Shown: positions 10,213 to 20,471 of the stretch, piece by piece
How the letters are laid out: each line of letters opens with the position of its first letter
How positions within the stretch are numbered: position 1 is the first letter of the stretch
NCBI GenBank assembly: GCA_903874955.1
Contig: CAIQTY010000047.1
Span: 1-64,000 of the forward strand
Origin: an uncultured Alphaproteobacteria bacterium
Lineage (GTDB): Bacteria; Pseudomonadota; Alphaproteobacteria; Paracaedibacterales; CAITNM01
DNA: 64,000 nt
Reading direction: 5' to 3'
Made by a program: the position numbers and the translations under genes
The notes under the pieces: generated by a model
The model's database searches: none
The model's input: only the letters and a program-made list of their open reading frames with translations
What the model was told of the DNA's origin: nothing

Positions 10213-11025
10213 ATGAATTTTTCCTTGCGAATTTCTTCAGTATTATTAGTTGTTGCGACGTGTACGATGGTGCTACTTACAGTTCTAATGCATTTTAAAT
10301 ATCACATGACTAGGTCCAATCTTGTTGTCGATCGTCTTTATGTTGCGCTAAGTGGGATGGCACAACCAATTGAAAATGCAATAAAACTCGGCGTCGATAT
10401 GGATAATATTAAAAATCTTTCTAAATCAATTAAAAACACCAAAAAATTTGATCCAACCATTAAAAATATTATTGTTTTTAAAACAAAAAATGATGAATTT
10501 GAACCAATAGCCTATGATGAAAATCATGCTTTATCTGACATTGAAAAACAACTTCTTCAAAAAAAAATCAGAGCGAGCAAAACAAACTATTGGAATGGCA
10601 CAATAAACGAGGATTTTGGTTTTGCAGGAGTCTCCATAAAAAATGTTATCGGACAAGATAAGGGGGGTATTTTATTTTATTACGATGTTCATAAAATTCA
10701 TATGAAAGAAATATCAGAAATACAAAGTCTATATAAGAGACTGATGATAGCCCTGATATTTATTATAGTAATAAACTTCATAGCTGTATTTAAAAATACA
10801 GCAAGCTTAAATAATGTAATTATAACCGCAGAACAGTCTATTTTTGACATTTTGAACAATGTAGGAAAAAAAATCGATCTCGGCAAGATTGAAGAGCCTG
10901 TAATTAAAACGCAGATGCGTGCGATGGCTAATAAAATCACTTCGGTCGGCCGTTATATCAATAAAATTGAACTTTTTTTAGCTCAAGCAAGAAACAGCGC
11001 TTTTGAGAAAGAAGACAGCGAATGA
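10213..11025 (+). CDS. membrane sensor-like protein (TM-periplasmic-TM plus short helical tail), no recognisable output domain
   Basis: Two hydrophobic segments flanking a periplasmic region; laid out like the neighbouring N-terminal sensor domains. Confidence 0.6.
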   Translation: MNFSLRISSVLLVVATCTMVLLTVLMHFKYHMTRSNLVVDRLYVALSGMAQPIENAIKLGVDMDNIKNLSKSIKNTKKFDPTIKNIIVFKTKNDEFEPIAYDENHALSDIEKQLLQKKIRASKTNYWNGTINEDFGFAGVSIKNVIGQDKGGILFYYDVHKIHMKEISEIQSLYKRLMIALIFIIVINFIAVFKNTASLNNVIITAEQSIFDILNNVGKKIDLGKIEEPVIKTQMRAMANKITSVGRYINKIELFLAQARNSAFEKEDSE

Positions 11026-13175
11026 TAAGCTCAAAACACAAAACATCTCTAAAAACAAATATAATATTTAATACTTTAATTATTATATGCATATTTGGAG
11101 TAATGATTTCAAGCTATAACTATTTCTCAGTAAAAAATATGGTTATGGATAGCGCTTACGATTTGTTAAAGAGGCAAATCCATAGCGTTATCCTCAGATC
11201 TCTTCAATTTATCGAAACAGCCAATGAAGAAATGAAAATTCTATCTTACACAATAGATAATCAAAAAAACCTTTCAGATCCTTCAACCCTCAGTAAAATT
11301 ACAAAGCTAATGGGACAATTCAGAAGGGTATCCAATTTAGTGATTTCCTCAGGACAAAATAACTATATTTTTTTATCAAAAATAATTCATACCAGGCTCA
11401 ATAAAGATTTATACTTGGGAGAGCCTATACATAGTAAAGCAGCTTTTGCTCTTGGTTTTGTTAAAACTGATGCTAATCATAATATTCAATCAAGAAAAAT
11501 TCATTATTATTCTGAGGATTTAACACTTATTACCGAGGTTGAAGTCAAGGAACCTCTTTTAAAAGAGCTTTTATTAAATTTCGCAAAAATCGATCCTTTG
11601 AAATTTAAAAAAGAACTTACGCATTCAATGATTACAAATAATTCTGTGGTTCCATTAGTGTCTACACTAGAAGGAGAGGCGTCTAAAGAATCATTAATAT
11701 ATGCAGAAGTAGCATTTAATGATCTTTCTTTAGCACTAGATATAAACCGATTTAACGAAAATAGCTCATTATATATTATAGAAAATAACCAGAAGATTGT
11801 TACATCTTCTAGCCTGCAAGAAATAAATGAAAAAAATAATGTATCAATGATGGGTGATAAAAATATGAGACTGCTTCATGCAGGCTTCAATATGTCATTA
11901 AAAGATAAAGATCCTGAACGCAAAGATAAAGTTCTAATTCTACCATATGAAGGAATTGATTATATTGTCGTTAATGAGCCTTTCCCTTCAACCTTTCCTC
12001 ATAATTGGAGAGCAGTTTCTCTTTCAGTAGCAAGTGATTTTACAAAAATTTCAGATATCATTACTGATAGCAGTAGTATATTATTTTCTATAGTTATATT
12101 GTTGACTGTTATTTTTTGGCTTTATTTTCAAATTAATAAATATTCACATCCTATAGTTAATCTTGCAATAGAGGCTAACAAAATTCATTTATTCGATCTT
12201 GAAGATTCTGTGAACGTAAAAAGTTCTACCAAAGAAATTGCTAATCTTGCAACTGAAATTCAAAACATGAAAGTAAATGTTAAGAACTTTGCACGATTTA
12301 TTCCTAAAGGATTAGTTCAAAAATTTGTTAGTACTGGTGAAGATGTTGAAATTGGTGGAAAAGAAATCAATGTGACGATACTTTTTACTGATATTGCTAA
12401 TTTTACAACAATATCGGAGTCTTATGAGCCAGCAAAGTTAGTGATTCAGCTATCGGAGTATTTAGAAGAGCTTACAAGCGTTATTCTTAAGAATAAAGGT
12501 ACTATTGATAAGTATATTGGTGATGCTATTATGTCTTTTTGGGGGGCACCGGATATAGATCATGATCAAACCGAAAATGCTTGTACGTCAGCACTGCTGT
12601 GTGTTGATAAGCTTATAGGTCTTAATAAATATTGGTCTAATACTGGTCAGTGTGAATTTTTAACAAGATTTGGTATTCACGAAGGCAAGGCTATCGTGGG
12701 GAATATTGGCTCTTCAGAGCGCATGAATTACACAGCTATTGGTGATAACGTCAACCTTGCTGCACGTTTAGAGGGCTCGAATAAATATTATGGTACAAGT
12801 ATTTTAATTTCTGAGACTATTCACAAAAAACTAAGCGAAAAATTCATCAGAAGACCAGCCGATATTGTAGCGTTCAAAGGAAAGGTAGAAGGAATTAGAA
12901 TTTACCATCTTATAGGTCTTGATGATCACGGGTATTTGAAACCTATTTCCCAAAAACATAGACAATATCTTGCAGAGTACAATAGAGCCTACGAACTTTA
13001 TCAAGTCATGGAATGGGAAAGAGCAAATCATTTGTTTGAAACACTACGAAACATTACGATAGAGCAAAAAATTGAAGATAAACTTGTCGAAATCTATTGC
13101 AAAAGAACTCAAGACTTTATGAAGAATCCTCCTCCACAAGACTGGAATGGTATCATTCATTTAACGGAGAAATAA
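11022..13175 (+). CDS. class III adenylate/guanylate cyclase with N-terminal extracytoplasmic sensor and HAMP-like linker
   Basis: 'VTILFTDIANFTTISE', 'KGTIDKYIGDAIMSFWGAP', 'YTAIGDNVNLAARLEG': metal Asp pair, Lys, Asp and Asn/Arg of CHD cyclases present. Confidence 0.9.
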   Translation: MISSKHKTSLKTNIIFNTLIIICIFGVMISSYNYFSVKNMVMDSAYDLLKRQIHSVILRSLQFIETANEEMKILSYTIDNQKNLSDPSTLSKITKLMGQFRRVSNLVISSGQNNYIFLSKIIHTRLNKDLYLGEPIHSKAAFALGFVKTDANHNIQSRKIHYYSEDLTLITEVEVKEPLLKELLLNFAKIDPLKFKKELTHSMITNNSVVPLVSTLEGEASKESLIYAEVAFNDLSLALDINRFNENSSLYIIENNQKIVTSSSLQEINEKNNVSMMGDKNMRLLHAGFNMSLKDKDPERKDKVLILPYEGIDYIVVNEPFPSTFPHNWRAVSLSVASDFTKISDIITDSSSILFSIVILLTVIFWLYFQINKYSHPIVNLAIEANKIHLFDLEDSVNVKSSTKEIANLATEIQNMKVNVKNFARFIPKGLVQKFVSTGEDVEIGGKEINVTILFTDIANFTTISESYEPAKLVIQLSEYLEELTSVILKNKGTIDKYIGDAIMSFWGAPDIDHDQTENACTSALLCVDKLIGLNKYWSNTGQCEFLTRFGIHEGKAIVGNIGSSERMNYTAIGDNVNLAARLEGSNKYYGTSILISETIHKKLSEKFIRRPADIVAFKGKVEGIRIYHLIGLDDHGYLKPISQKHRQYLAEYNRAYELYQVMEWERANHLFETLRNITIEQKIEDKLVEIYCKRTQDFMKNPPPQDWNGIIHLTEK

Positions 13176-13339
13176 CATGAAGACTCTAACATAGAACTCT
13201 CAAGTCTTGTTTGATTTTCGTCAGAATAGTTCCAGAGAATAGTTCCAGACTTAAAAATATTAATTTTATAACTCTTAATTAAATTTTAATATGCGATATG
13301 TATTATTTGTAGTTGTAAAACTATATTTTTGAGGATTGT

Positions 13340-14281
13340 ATGAATACCAAGTTATTAAGTGCTTTTTTGTTTTTTAGTGTCAGTGCTTTGTACTGTAGCT
13401 CGACAGCAGAGAACTTAGACATTAATAAAGAGCATATTGTTAAAGTTAAAAACTTGCTGCAAAAAGATAATTTTGAGATGGTTTTTAACAGTATGTCTGA
13501 AGCAGATAGACAAGAAATAGCTCAGACACTAAAAAATAACTTTAATGACATAGATATGTCTATAATTAAAAAAGGTCGCCTTCGAGCACTTTGTCAATCA
13601 ATATTCGAAAATCGGACTGATTATTTAGCAGGTACTGATTTTTCATCTATAGAAGAAAGAATTGAATTTTTTAACGGAAATTTAATTCAATCAAAAGACA
13701 AGGTTAGAAACCTAAACGCATCTTCAGTAGCAAGCTCAGAATTAGCTAAACTAAAAAATGCGCTGGAACAAAGCGAAATAAAACTACAACAGGCCTCAGC
13801 TTCTTACAAGAGTGCCTTGGAAAGTGAAAAAAGAGTAAATGAATTTAAAGCGCGAGCGGAAGATGATGCTAATAAAGCTGCAATGATAAAAATTGACCTT
13901 AATGAAGCGAACATTAGTGATGATGATAAGTTAGCAATTGAACAAAATACTGCATCATTACTCTCAAATACAGAGTTGAAAAATAAACAAGAGCAGCAAT
14001 TGATTGGGGTATATGCTATAACTGACGCAAACGCAGTTGCTGTAATAGCAATGTTAGGTAATGGAGACAATATTGATCAGCTCTCCGATGCTTATTTCTT
14101 GTCAAAAGTTTATCAAGGTCGATACGAAGCTAAAGTAAACGAAGAAAAAGCAAAGTCAGAGCAAGCTTTTTCTGAAGCACAAGCTCAAAAAGCTAAGGCT
14201 TTGGAAATTCTTCGAAGTCTGGTAGTAGAAAACAAAAAATTTCAAGATGAACTTAATAAAGTCGAGCAATCTGCAAAATAA
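13340..14281 (+). CDS. hypothetical exported protein with long coiled-coil segments
   Basis: Signal peptide 'MNTKLLSAFLFFSVSALYCSSTA'; heptad-like Ala/Glu/Lys-rich regions. Confidence 0.6.
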   Translation: MNTKLLSAFLFFSVSALYCSSTAENLDINKEHIVKVKNLLQKDNFEMVFNSMSEADRQEIAQTLKNNFNDIDMSIIKKGRLRALCQSIFENRTDYLAGTDFSSIEERIEFFNGNLIQSKDKVRNLNASSVASSELAKLKNALEQSEIKLQQASASYKSALESEKRVNEFKARAEDDANKAAMIKIDLNEANISDDDKLAIEQNTASLLSNTELKNKQEQQLIGVYAITDANAVAVIAMLGNGDNIDQLSDAYFLSKVYQGRYEAKVNEEKAKSEQAFSEAQAQKAKALEILRSLVVENKKFQDELNKVEQSAK

Positions 14282-14291
14282 AGATCAACTC

Positions 14292-14933
14292 CTAAGCATC
14301 GGCTTGTGCTTCTGGCACGGCTGATGTTGTCCACTCTTGCTCTAGAACTAACTCATTAATTCGTCTGATTATGGGGTAATCGCCAAGATCCACCCCAAAG
14401 CGATTTGCATTGTATACCTGTGGCACAAGGCACAGCTCGGCAACAGAGATGGTATTTTTGATGCAAAAATTTCCTGAAGTTTGCTGAAGCTGTTTTTCCA
14501 GCGCTTTAAAGCCCTCATGAATCCAATGGTGATACCAATCATTTTTCTGCTCTTCACTAAGCTTGAGCGTATTTGTTAAATATTTTAATACTCTAAGATT
14601 GTTTAGCGGGTGAATATCACAGCAAATACTTTGAGCAATTGCCATTGCCTGGGCTTGTTCAAAAGGATTATCCAGCCATAAGGGTGGGGTAGGGTATTGC
14701 TTTTCTATGAATTCAAGGATCGCTAAAGACTGGGAAATTATTCCCAGATCAGTTTGCAGAACTGGCACTAATCCAGAAGGATTGATGTCTTTATATTGCT
14801 TATTTTGCTCGTTTTCTCGAAGATTTATATAGTTCGCAGAATAGGCAATTCCTTTGTACGCAAGAGCAAGGCGGACTCTGTAGCTTGCCGTCGAGCGGAA
14901 GTAAGTAAATAGGTTGATCATGATGGGCTCCAA
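14292..14933 (-). CDS. maiA: maleylacetoacetate isomerase / zeta-class glutathione S-transferase
   Basis: 'LFTYFRSTASYRVRLALAYKGI', 'INPSGLVPVLQTDLGIISQSLAILEFIE'. Confidence 0.9.
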   Translation of the reverse strand: MEPIMINLFTYFRSTASYRVRLALAYKGIAYSANYINLRENEQNKQYKDINPSGLVPVLQTDLGIISQSLAILEFIEKQYPTPPLWLDNPFEQAQAMAIAQSICCDIHPLNNLRVLKYLTNTLKLSEEQKNDWYHHWIHEGFKALEKQLQQTSGNFCIKNTISVAELCLVPQVYNANRFGVDLGDYPIIRRINELVLEQEWTTSAVPEAQADA

Positions 14934-15215
14934 AAAGTAGGGAATTTTTTATTTTTTCTAAAAAATAATCTTAGTGGATAATCATCTGGTTTTTTATATT
15001 GATTTTTTAAGTATTTATTTACTTTTTTATGGTAAATATTTCCATCCCCCACCCCCGCCCTAAAATAGGGTGGGCCACCCGCCTTGGCACCATCATTTTC
15101 AACAGATACAGCTCTAGCTTTCGCATTCTTTAGGGTTTTTGAGTGAATGCGCTGGATATATATCTGAAGAACCGTTCTTATATTACTAAATATCATAAAT
15201 CTTCTTAATTCGAAG

Positions 15216-16466
15216 TTAATTTTCTTTTAAGGGGCGCTCAAAAATACTAATAAAAAATCCATCGGTTCCATGTTTGTGGGGTGTGAATTGGGCAGTTTCA
15301 CTTCCGAACGGGCAATCTAATTTGATTGCGTCGTTCCAAACCTTTGAGACTGGAATAATTTTAAAATCATTGTTTTGTTTTAAAAACCATGAAACTTGGT
15401 CAATATTTTCAGGATCCAAAACTGAACAGGTGGCGTAAATTAAACGACCGCCTGGTTTTACAAACTGTTTCGCTTGATGGAGAATTTTTTGTTGCAAATT
15501 AACGAGTTCTTCAAGGTCAATTGGGGTGAGCTTGTTCTTTAAATCCGGGTTACGTCTCCAGGTGCCTGTGCCTGTGCAAGGGGCATCAACAAGTACCCGA
15601 TCAAAACGATCGTGTTGTCTTTTGAACCAGCTATTATCTTTGTTAATATCTTTAAGTTGGTAACTCGTGACTCCTGCGCGGCGTAGTCTATCTTTGGCAC
15701 GTTGAAGCCGATGAGAATGAATGTCGCTTAAAATAAGGTTTCCTTTATTTTGCATAGAGGCAGCGATTGCTAATGATTTACCACCAGCACCTGCGCAATA
15801 ATCTAAAACCTGCATTCCCGGTTTGGTATCGCACAAAAGGCTTACCACTTGAGAAGCTTCATCTTGTACTTCAAGGCTTCCATCTTTCCACAAGGGATGG
15901 GTATGAAGGGGGTGGCGTTTACCGAACCGAATACCCATTGGGCTAAGTGGGGTTGGGGCTACATCAAACCCATCTTTCTCTAGTTGAGATAAAACCGTTT
16001 CTCGATTATTTTTAAGGGAGTTAACCCTAATATCAACTGATGCTTGATCATGCAGACTTTTGATAAGATCTTGATCTGTTAAATAGGGTTCTAACCATTT
16101 TTGAATACTAAAGGGATTGTATGGTTTTAAATCCCCCAAAATTTGTTGTTCCTCAAAAGATAAAGGGGACGGGCCATAACCCTCTTTACATAATAAGTGA
16201 ATTTCGTTGAGCGTTTGCTCTTTATCTAACACACAATATGCAAAAGCTAAAAGTCTAGGAGACGTTATCGCAAGGGCATTACTCAGACCTTGATAATTTC
16301 TAAGGATGCTATAAACATCATCTCCGATAATGCGTCGATCGGAACTTCCAATATAGCGTCGGTTTCGGAAATAGCTTTGCATCACAGCGTCAGCTGGTTT
16401 TTGAGGTAATTGTAAAATCATCTCGATAAGTTCAATAACGCTGTGTAACTGGCCTGCTGGTGTCAT
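15216..16466 (-). CDS. rsmB: RsmB-type 16S rRNA m5C methyltransferase (NOL1/NOP2/Sun)
   Basis: 'VLDYCAGAGGKSLAIA', 'VDAPCTGTGTWRRNPDLKN', 'YATCSVLDPEN'. Confidence 0.85.
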   Translation of the reverse strand: MTPAGQLHSVIELIEMILQLPQKPADAVMQSYFRNRRYIGSSDRRIIGDDVYSILRNYQGLSNALAITSPRLLAFAYCVLDKEQTLNEIHLLCKEGYGPSPLSFEEQQILGDLKPYNPFSIQKWLEPYLTDQDLIKSLHDQASVDIRVNSLKNNRETVLSQLEKDGFDVAPTPLSPMGIRFGKRHPLHTHPLWKDGSLEVQDEASQVVSLLCDTKPGMQVLDYCAGAGGKSLAIAASMQNKGNLILSDIHSHRLQRAKDRLRRAGVTSYQLKDINKDNSWFKRQHDRFDRVLVDAPCTGTGTWRRNPDLKNKLTPIDLEELVNLQQKILHQAKQFVKPGGRLIYATCSVLDPENIDQVSWFLKQNNDFKIIPVSKVWNDAIKLDCPFGSETAQFTPHKHGTDGFFISIFERPLKEN

Positions 16467-17377
16467 GGGGTACTCTCAATTTCTTTTGGGGATTTGTTAT
16501 ATCCTAAGGGATCTAAGTGAATAATAATCTCTGATTTTGGATAGGCATTTCGAAGGGTTTCTTCGACTTCATCGCTTATAACATGCGCATTTTTCAGAGA
16601 AAGCTCAGGGTCTAATGTGATGTGAAACTGGATAAAATCTTGATGACCTGTACTGCGTGTTCTAAGGTCATGGGTATCTATAATGCTTTTGTTTGATTGG
16701 ATAATCGATATAATATCCTGACGCACTTGTGGTTCTAGTTCTTTGTCCATGAGGATACTTGCGCTTTGCTTTAATATACCCCAGCTGCCAAAAATTAAAA
16801 ACACAGCGATACCAATACCAAAAATCTGATCAATCCATGTAATGCCATAGTGTGACATGGCAATAAGGGCGATGATTGCCACCACGTTGCTGAGTAAATC
16901 TGCCTGATAGTGAAGAAAATCAGCCTTGACAGCAATCGAGTTTGTTTTTTTTATTGTATAAATTTGGAATATAACTAGACCCAAGGTTAAGGCAGATGAA
17001 AATGCCATCACCCAAATAGCTATTGAATTATCAGATAAAATTTGGTTGATGTTTGGCTGATGAAAAGCATGCCATACTAACCAGAAGGTGCTAGCCATAA
17101 TCAGCATCGATTGAACAAACCCACCGAGGGCTTCTGCTTTCCCGTGACCAAAACGATATTCATCATTTGCAGGTTTCCTGGAATAACGAACAGCAAAAAA
17201 ATTGATAATTGATCCAAGAAAATCCGAGAGAGAATCAAGCAGTGATGCTTGAATTGTAAGGGAGGTACTAAGCCACCAAGCAAGAGTTTTTGCAAACATC
17301 AACAAGCTTGCAACAATAACTGCCGCCCATGTTGCTTGAAAAACAAGCTTTCCATTTGGATTATCTAAAGACTGCAA
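16463..17377 (-). CDS. cation diffusion facilitator family transporter (FieF-like)
   Basis: 'LLDSLSDFLGSIINFFAVRYSRKPANDEYRFGHGKAEALGGFVQS'. Confidence 0.9.
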   Translation of the reverse strand: MQSLDNPNGKLVFQATWAAVIVASLLMFAKTLAWWLSTSLTIQASLLDSLSDFLGSIINFFAVRYSRKPANDEYRFGHGKAEALGGFVQSMLIMASTFWLVWHAFHQPNINQILSDNSIAIWVMAFSSALTLGLVIFQIYTIKKTNSIAVKADFLHYQADLLSNVVAIIALIAMSHYGITWIDQIFGIGIAVFLIFGSWGILKQSASILMDKELEPQVRQDIISIIQSNKSIIDTHDLRTRSTGHQDFIQFHITLDPELSLKNAHVISDEVEETLRNAYPKSEIIIHLDPLGYNKSPKEIESTP

Positions 17378-17448
17378 AACGTGTGCATTGTTTCTAAATG
17401 ATGAAACACTCTATCATGATTTTAGATTGATAACCAAAATAGTTTTTT

Positions 17449-18768
17449 TTAAAGAATTGTCACTGCTTTAGTTCGTACAAAATTCATCATCTCTCCTTGA
17501 ACTGTACTTTTTAAGCTTTCAAATTTTTTCAAGGCAATGCCTGTAAGTTTAACTGTTGGAAGACTTTGAACTTTCATCGGATTGATATGACGTTTAGCTT
17601 GAATTACTTCAAAATGTAAATGAGGTCCTGTTGTCATTCCTGTCATCCCGACAGCCCCTATAATCTGTCGTTGAGAAACCAAAGCCCCTGGCTTGATATT
17701 TTTGTTAATACATTTAAGGTGAGCGTAAACTGTTTCATACCCGCCTGCGTGGCGAATGTGAACTCTGTTACCGTATCCACCGCTCCATCCCGCAGCAATT
17801 ATTTTGCCCTCACCGGCAGCAAGGACTGGTGTTCCAATTGGGGCGCCGAAATCAACTCCCTTGTGCTGTTTGGAATATCCCATAATAGGATGGCGTCTCA
17901 TTCCAAAACCTGATGTAACCTGGAGTCTTGATGCATTCAATGGGGTTTGTAAAAGGGATCTAACGACGCTTTCCCCTTTTGTGTTAAAAAATCTAGTTTT
18001 GCCGCCTTGGTTAAATGCAAACAACTTATGTTCTTGCCCACCGCTTTGCAGCGTTACACACCGGAGTTGTTTGATTTTTACAATCTGACCTTTTTCATTG
18101 CTAAGCCCTTCACAGAGAATTTTAAACGATGCACCTGCTTGAATTCCATGCTGAAAGTTAACAACATAGCTAAGAACTTCAACAGCTTCTTGAATAAACT
18201 TAGACGGAACGCCCGCTCTTAAGGCTGCGCTATAAAAGCTAGAGTTGACACTTCCCTCAAATACATGGACAACAGGTGTTAATTTGATAACTTCTTCTTT
18301 GGCAACGTATTCCTTATTATTTTTTGAAACGACAACCTTCTTATCGTATGATGGTTGGGCCGAAAAGGACTTTATTTCTAAGCCTTTTTCGTCTCTTATA
18401 TACGTAACATTGAACACCAAACCCGATTTAAGACTTTTATTGGGTACGTATTTTGAAAATGCTTTTGATATTTCACATGAGGTTGTTTTATCTGCACCGA
18501 AGCCTATTAGAAGTTTTTCTACATTTGCCCCACTTGCAAGAGTGAGTTGAGTTTCACTAATTTCTGGTTTAGTTGCAATTGCTGGGGCCGGACTTTTCGT
18601 TTCAGCTACAGGAGCTTCAACAGCACCAACTTTTTTATCAAACACAAAAAGCTTGAAAACCCTAGAAGAGCCAAATATCAATGTTGTCAGTGTTAAGATT
18701 ATTCCTAAACGCTTATATTGGACGTAAAAACTTCTCAAAAAATCCCCTATCTCCAAACAAGAACGCAA
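17449..18768 (-). CDS. M23 family metallopeptidase (murein endopeptidase)
   Basis: 'HKGVDFGAPIGTPVLAAGEGKIIAAGWSGGYGNRVHIRH...YAHL...GMTGMTTGPHLHFEV'. Confidence 0.92.
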   Translation of the reverse strand: MRSCLEIGDFLRSFYVQYKRLGIILTLTTLIFGSSRVFKLFVFDKKVGAVEAPVAETKSPAPAIATKPEISETQLTLASGANVEKLLIGFGADKTTSCEISKAFSKYVPNKSLKSGLVFNVTYIRDEKGLEIKSFSAQPSYDKKVVVSKNNKEYVAKEEVIKLTPVVHVFEGSVNSSFYSAALRAGVPSKFIQEAVEVLSYVVNFQHGIQAGASFKILCEGLSNEKGQIVKIKQLRCVTLQSGGQEHKLFAFNQGGKTRFFNTKGESVVRSLLQTPLNASRLQVTSGFGMRRHPIMGYSKQHKGVDFGAPIGTPVLAAGEGKIIAAGWSGGYGNRVHIRHAGGYETVYAHLKCINKNIKPGALVSQRQIIGAVGMTGMTTGPHLHFEVIQAKRHINPMKVQSLPTVKLTGIALKKFESLKSTVQGEMMNFVRTKAVTIL

Positions 18769-18823
18769 CTAAGTATCGCCAAAAGAGTGAATTGAGTCAA
18801 GATGATAATATGTTAAAATAAGA

Positions 18824-19294
18824 TTAAATATCTCTGTGCGTTCTTTCTTCTCTTTCATGTCTTTCTTGTGCTTCTATTCCAAGAGTGGCAATTGGCCTTG
18901 CCTCTAGGCGTTTTATTCCAATTGGTTCTCCGGTTTCTTCACAATACCCATAGGTTCCGTTGTCAATTCGTTGAAGGGCTTCCTCGATTTTTTTAAGGAG
19001 TTTAAAGTCCCTATTGCGAGCTCTTAAGGTGAGCTTGTAGTCTGCTTCTTTCGCTGCTGCATCAATAACATCTGCTTCAACCTGGTTATCTTGAAGATTG
19101 GTAATTGTATCGGAGCAGTCCCTTAGGATCTGGTCTCTCCAGCTAATTAACTTGTTCTTAAAGTATTCCTGTTGCTTAGGGTTCATGAATGTCTCTTCAT
19201 GACCTGGTGTATAAACATCAACTTCTTGACTCATTAACAATCCAAATAAAACTATAACTCTTAATAGTACACAAAATTTTAAAAATTTTCTCAA
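18824..19294 (-). CDS. dksA: RNA polymerase-binding transcription factor DksA; true start probably internal (MSQEVDVYTPG...)
   Basis: 'FKNKLISWRDQIL', 'LKKIEEALQRIDNGTYGYCEETGEPIGIKRLEARPIATLGIEAQERHE'. Confidence 0.9.
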   Translation of the reverse strand: MRKFLKFCVLLRVIVLFGLLMSQEVDVYTPGHEETFMNPKQQEYFKNKLISWRDQILRDCSDTITNLQDNQVEADVIDAAAKEADYKLTLRARNRDFKLLKKIEEALQRIDNGTYGYCEETGEPIGIKRLEARPIATLGIEAQERHEREERTHRDI

Positions 19295-19493
19295 TAGGCT
19301 TTTAGAAAATATTTTGATTATTTATCTGATAACGCTTAAAAAAATTGAATATTGCAAATTACGCAAATAAATTGCACAAAAAAATATTTTAAACTCACAA
19401 TTAAGAATTTAAATTTTATCATTTTCACGATAAGAATAATTTGCTTGTTGTTTCAAATTTTTTTCATATGCCGATAACTTTAAAGAGGCTTAT

Positions 19494-20471
19494 TCAATTC
19501 AAGATATTGAATAAATTCTGCATATCATTCGGTAAGTCAGCCTTGAAGGATAAATGCTCTAAGGTTATTGGGTGAGTAAACGCCAACGAATATGCATGTA
19601 AAGCTTGGCGAGGGAAGTTATGAACTTCTGGCTGCCAAAGATCTTTTTTTGTTTTTTTTCCATACATAAGGTCACCAATAATTGGAATACCAAGATAGTT
19701 CAAATGAACACGAATTTGGTGAGTGCGTCCAGTATGAAGTCTGCATTCAATAAGGCTAATATAGTTCGCTGGATCTTTTATTGAGGTGAAAACCTTTTTA
19801 ATTTTATACGAAGTTTGAGCTGACTTACCAGAAGAAATGACCACCATTTTTTGACGGTCTTTTGGGTGCCTGCCAATTGGGGCATCTATTAAGCCTGTAG
19901 GTGGGTAGGGTCGCCCCCAAACAAGAGCTAAATAGATTTTTTCTAGGTGTTCTTGTCGATCATGAAATTGCCGCGATAGGCCCTGATGGGCTGCATCAGA
20001 TTTCGCAACGACCAAAATACCACTGGTATCTTTATCGAGGCGATGAATAATACCAGGGCGTTTAACACCGCCAATACCAGATAAGCTATCTGGGCAATGA
20101 TGCAAAAGAGCATTGACCAATGTTCCTTCAAAATGGCCAGGGGCAGGGTGCACTACAAAATTAGCTGGCTTATTAATGACTAAAAGGTGCTCATCTTCAA
20201 ATATAATATTGAGTGCAATAGCCTCTGCTCTCGGTTCAGCCTCAACGGCATCAGGCACAATGAGCGTATAACGTTCCTTATTTTTAACTTTTGTCTTCGC
20301 ATCGAACGGTTTTGATGGTTCAACAGAAATGGCATTATTTTTCAGTAAATCTTGTATGCGGGTGCGACTAAATTCAGTGGTAAGGCTTAAAAATTTATCA
20401 AGGCGAAAATCATGATGTTGTTCATCCACTATTATTTCATGTTTCTCACTCATTGGGCTTCCAGGGTTCAT
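19494..20471 (-). CDS. rluD: RluD family 23S rRNA pseudouridine synthase
   Basis: 'GIIHRLDKDTSGILVVAKSD', 'CRLHTGRTHQIRVHL', S4 domain N-terminus. Confidence 0.9.
   Translation of the reverse strand: MNPGSPMSEKHEIIVDEQHHDFRLDKFLSLTTEFSRTRIQDLLKNNAISVEPSKPFDAKTKVKNKERYTLIVPDAVEAEPRAEAIALNIIFEDEHLLVINKPANFVVHPAPGHFEGTLVNALLHHCPDSLSGIGGVKRPGIIHRLDKDTSGILVVAKSDAAHQGLSRQFHDRQEHLEKIYLALVWGRPYPPTGLIDAPIGRHPKDRQKMVVISSGKSAQTSYKIKKVFTSIKDPANYISLIECRLHTGRTHQIRVHLNYLGIPIIGDLMYGKKTKKDLWQPEVHNFPRQALHAYSLAFTHPITLEHLSFKADLPNDMQNLFNILN

Noticed and set aside
14918-15196. 92-aa minus-strand ORF containing a GC-rich GGPPYFRAGVGDG segment
   Set aside because: No RBS or family recognised; overlaps maiA start; GC-rich patch noted but insufficient to call.
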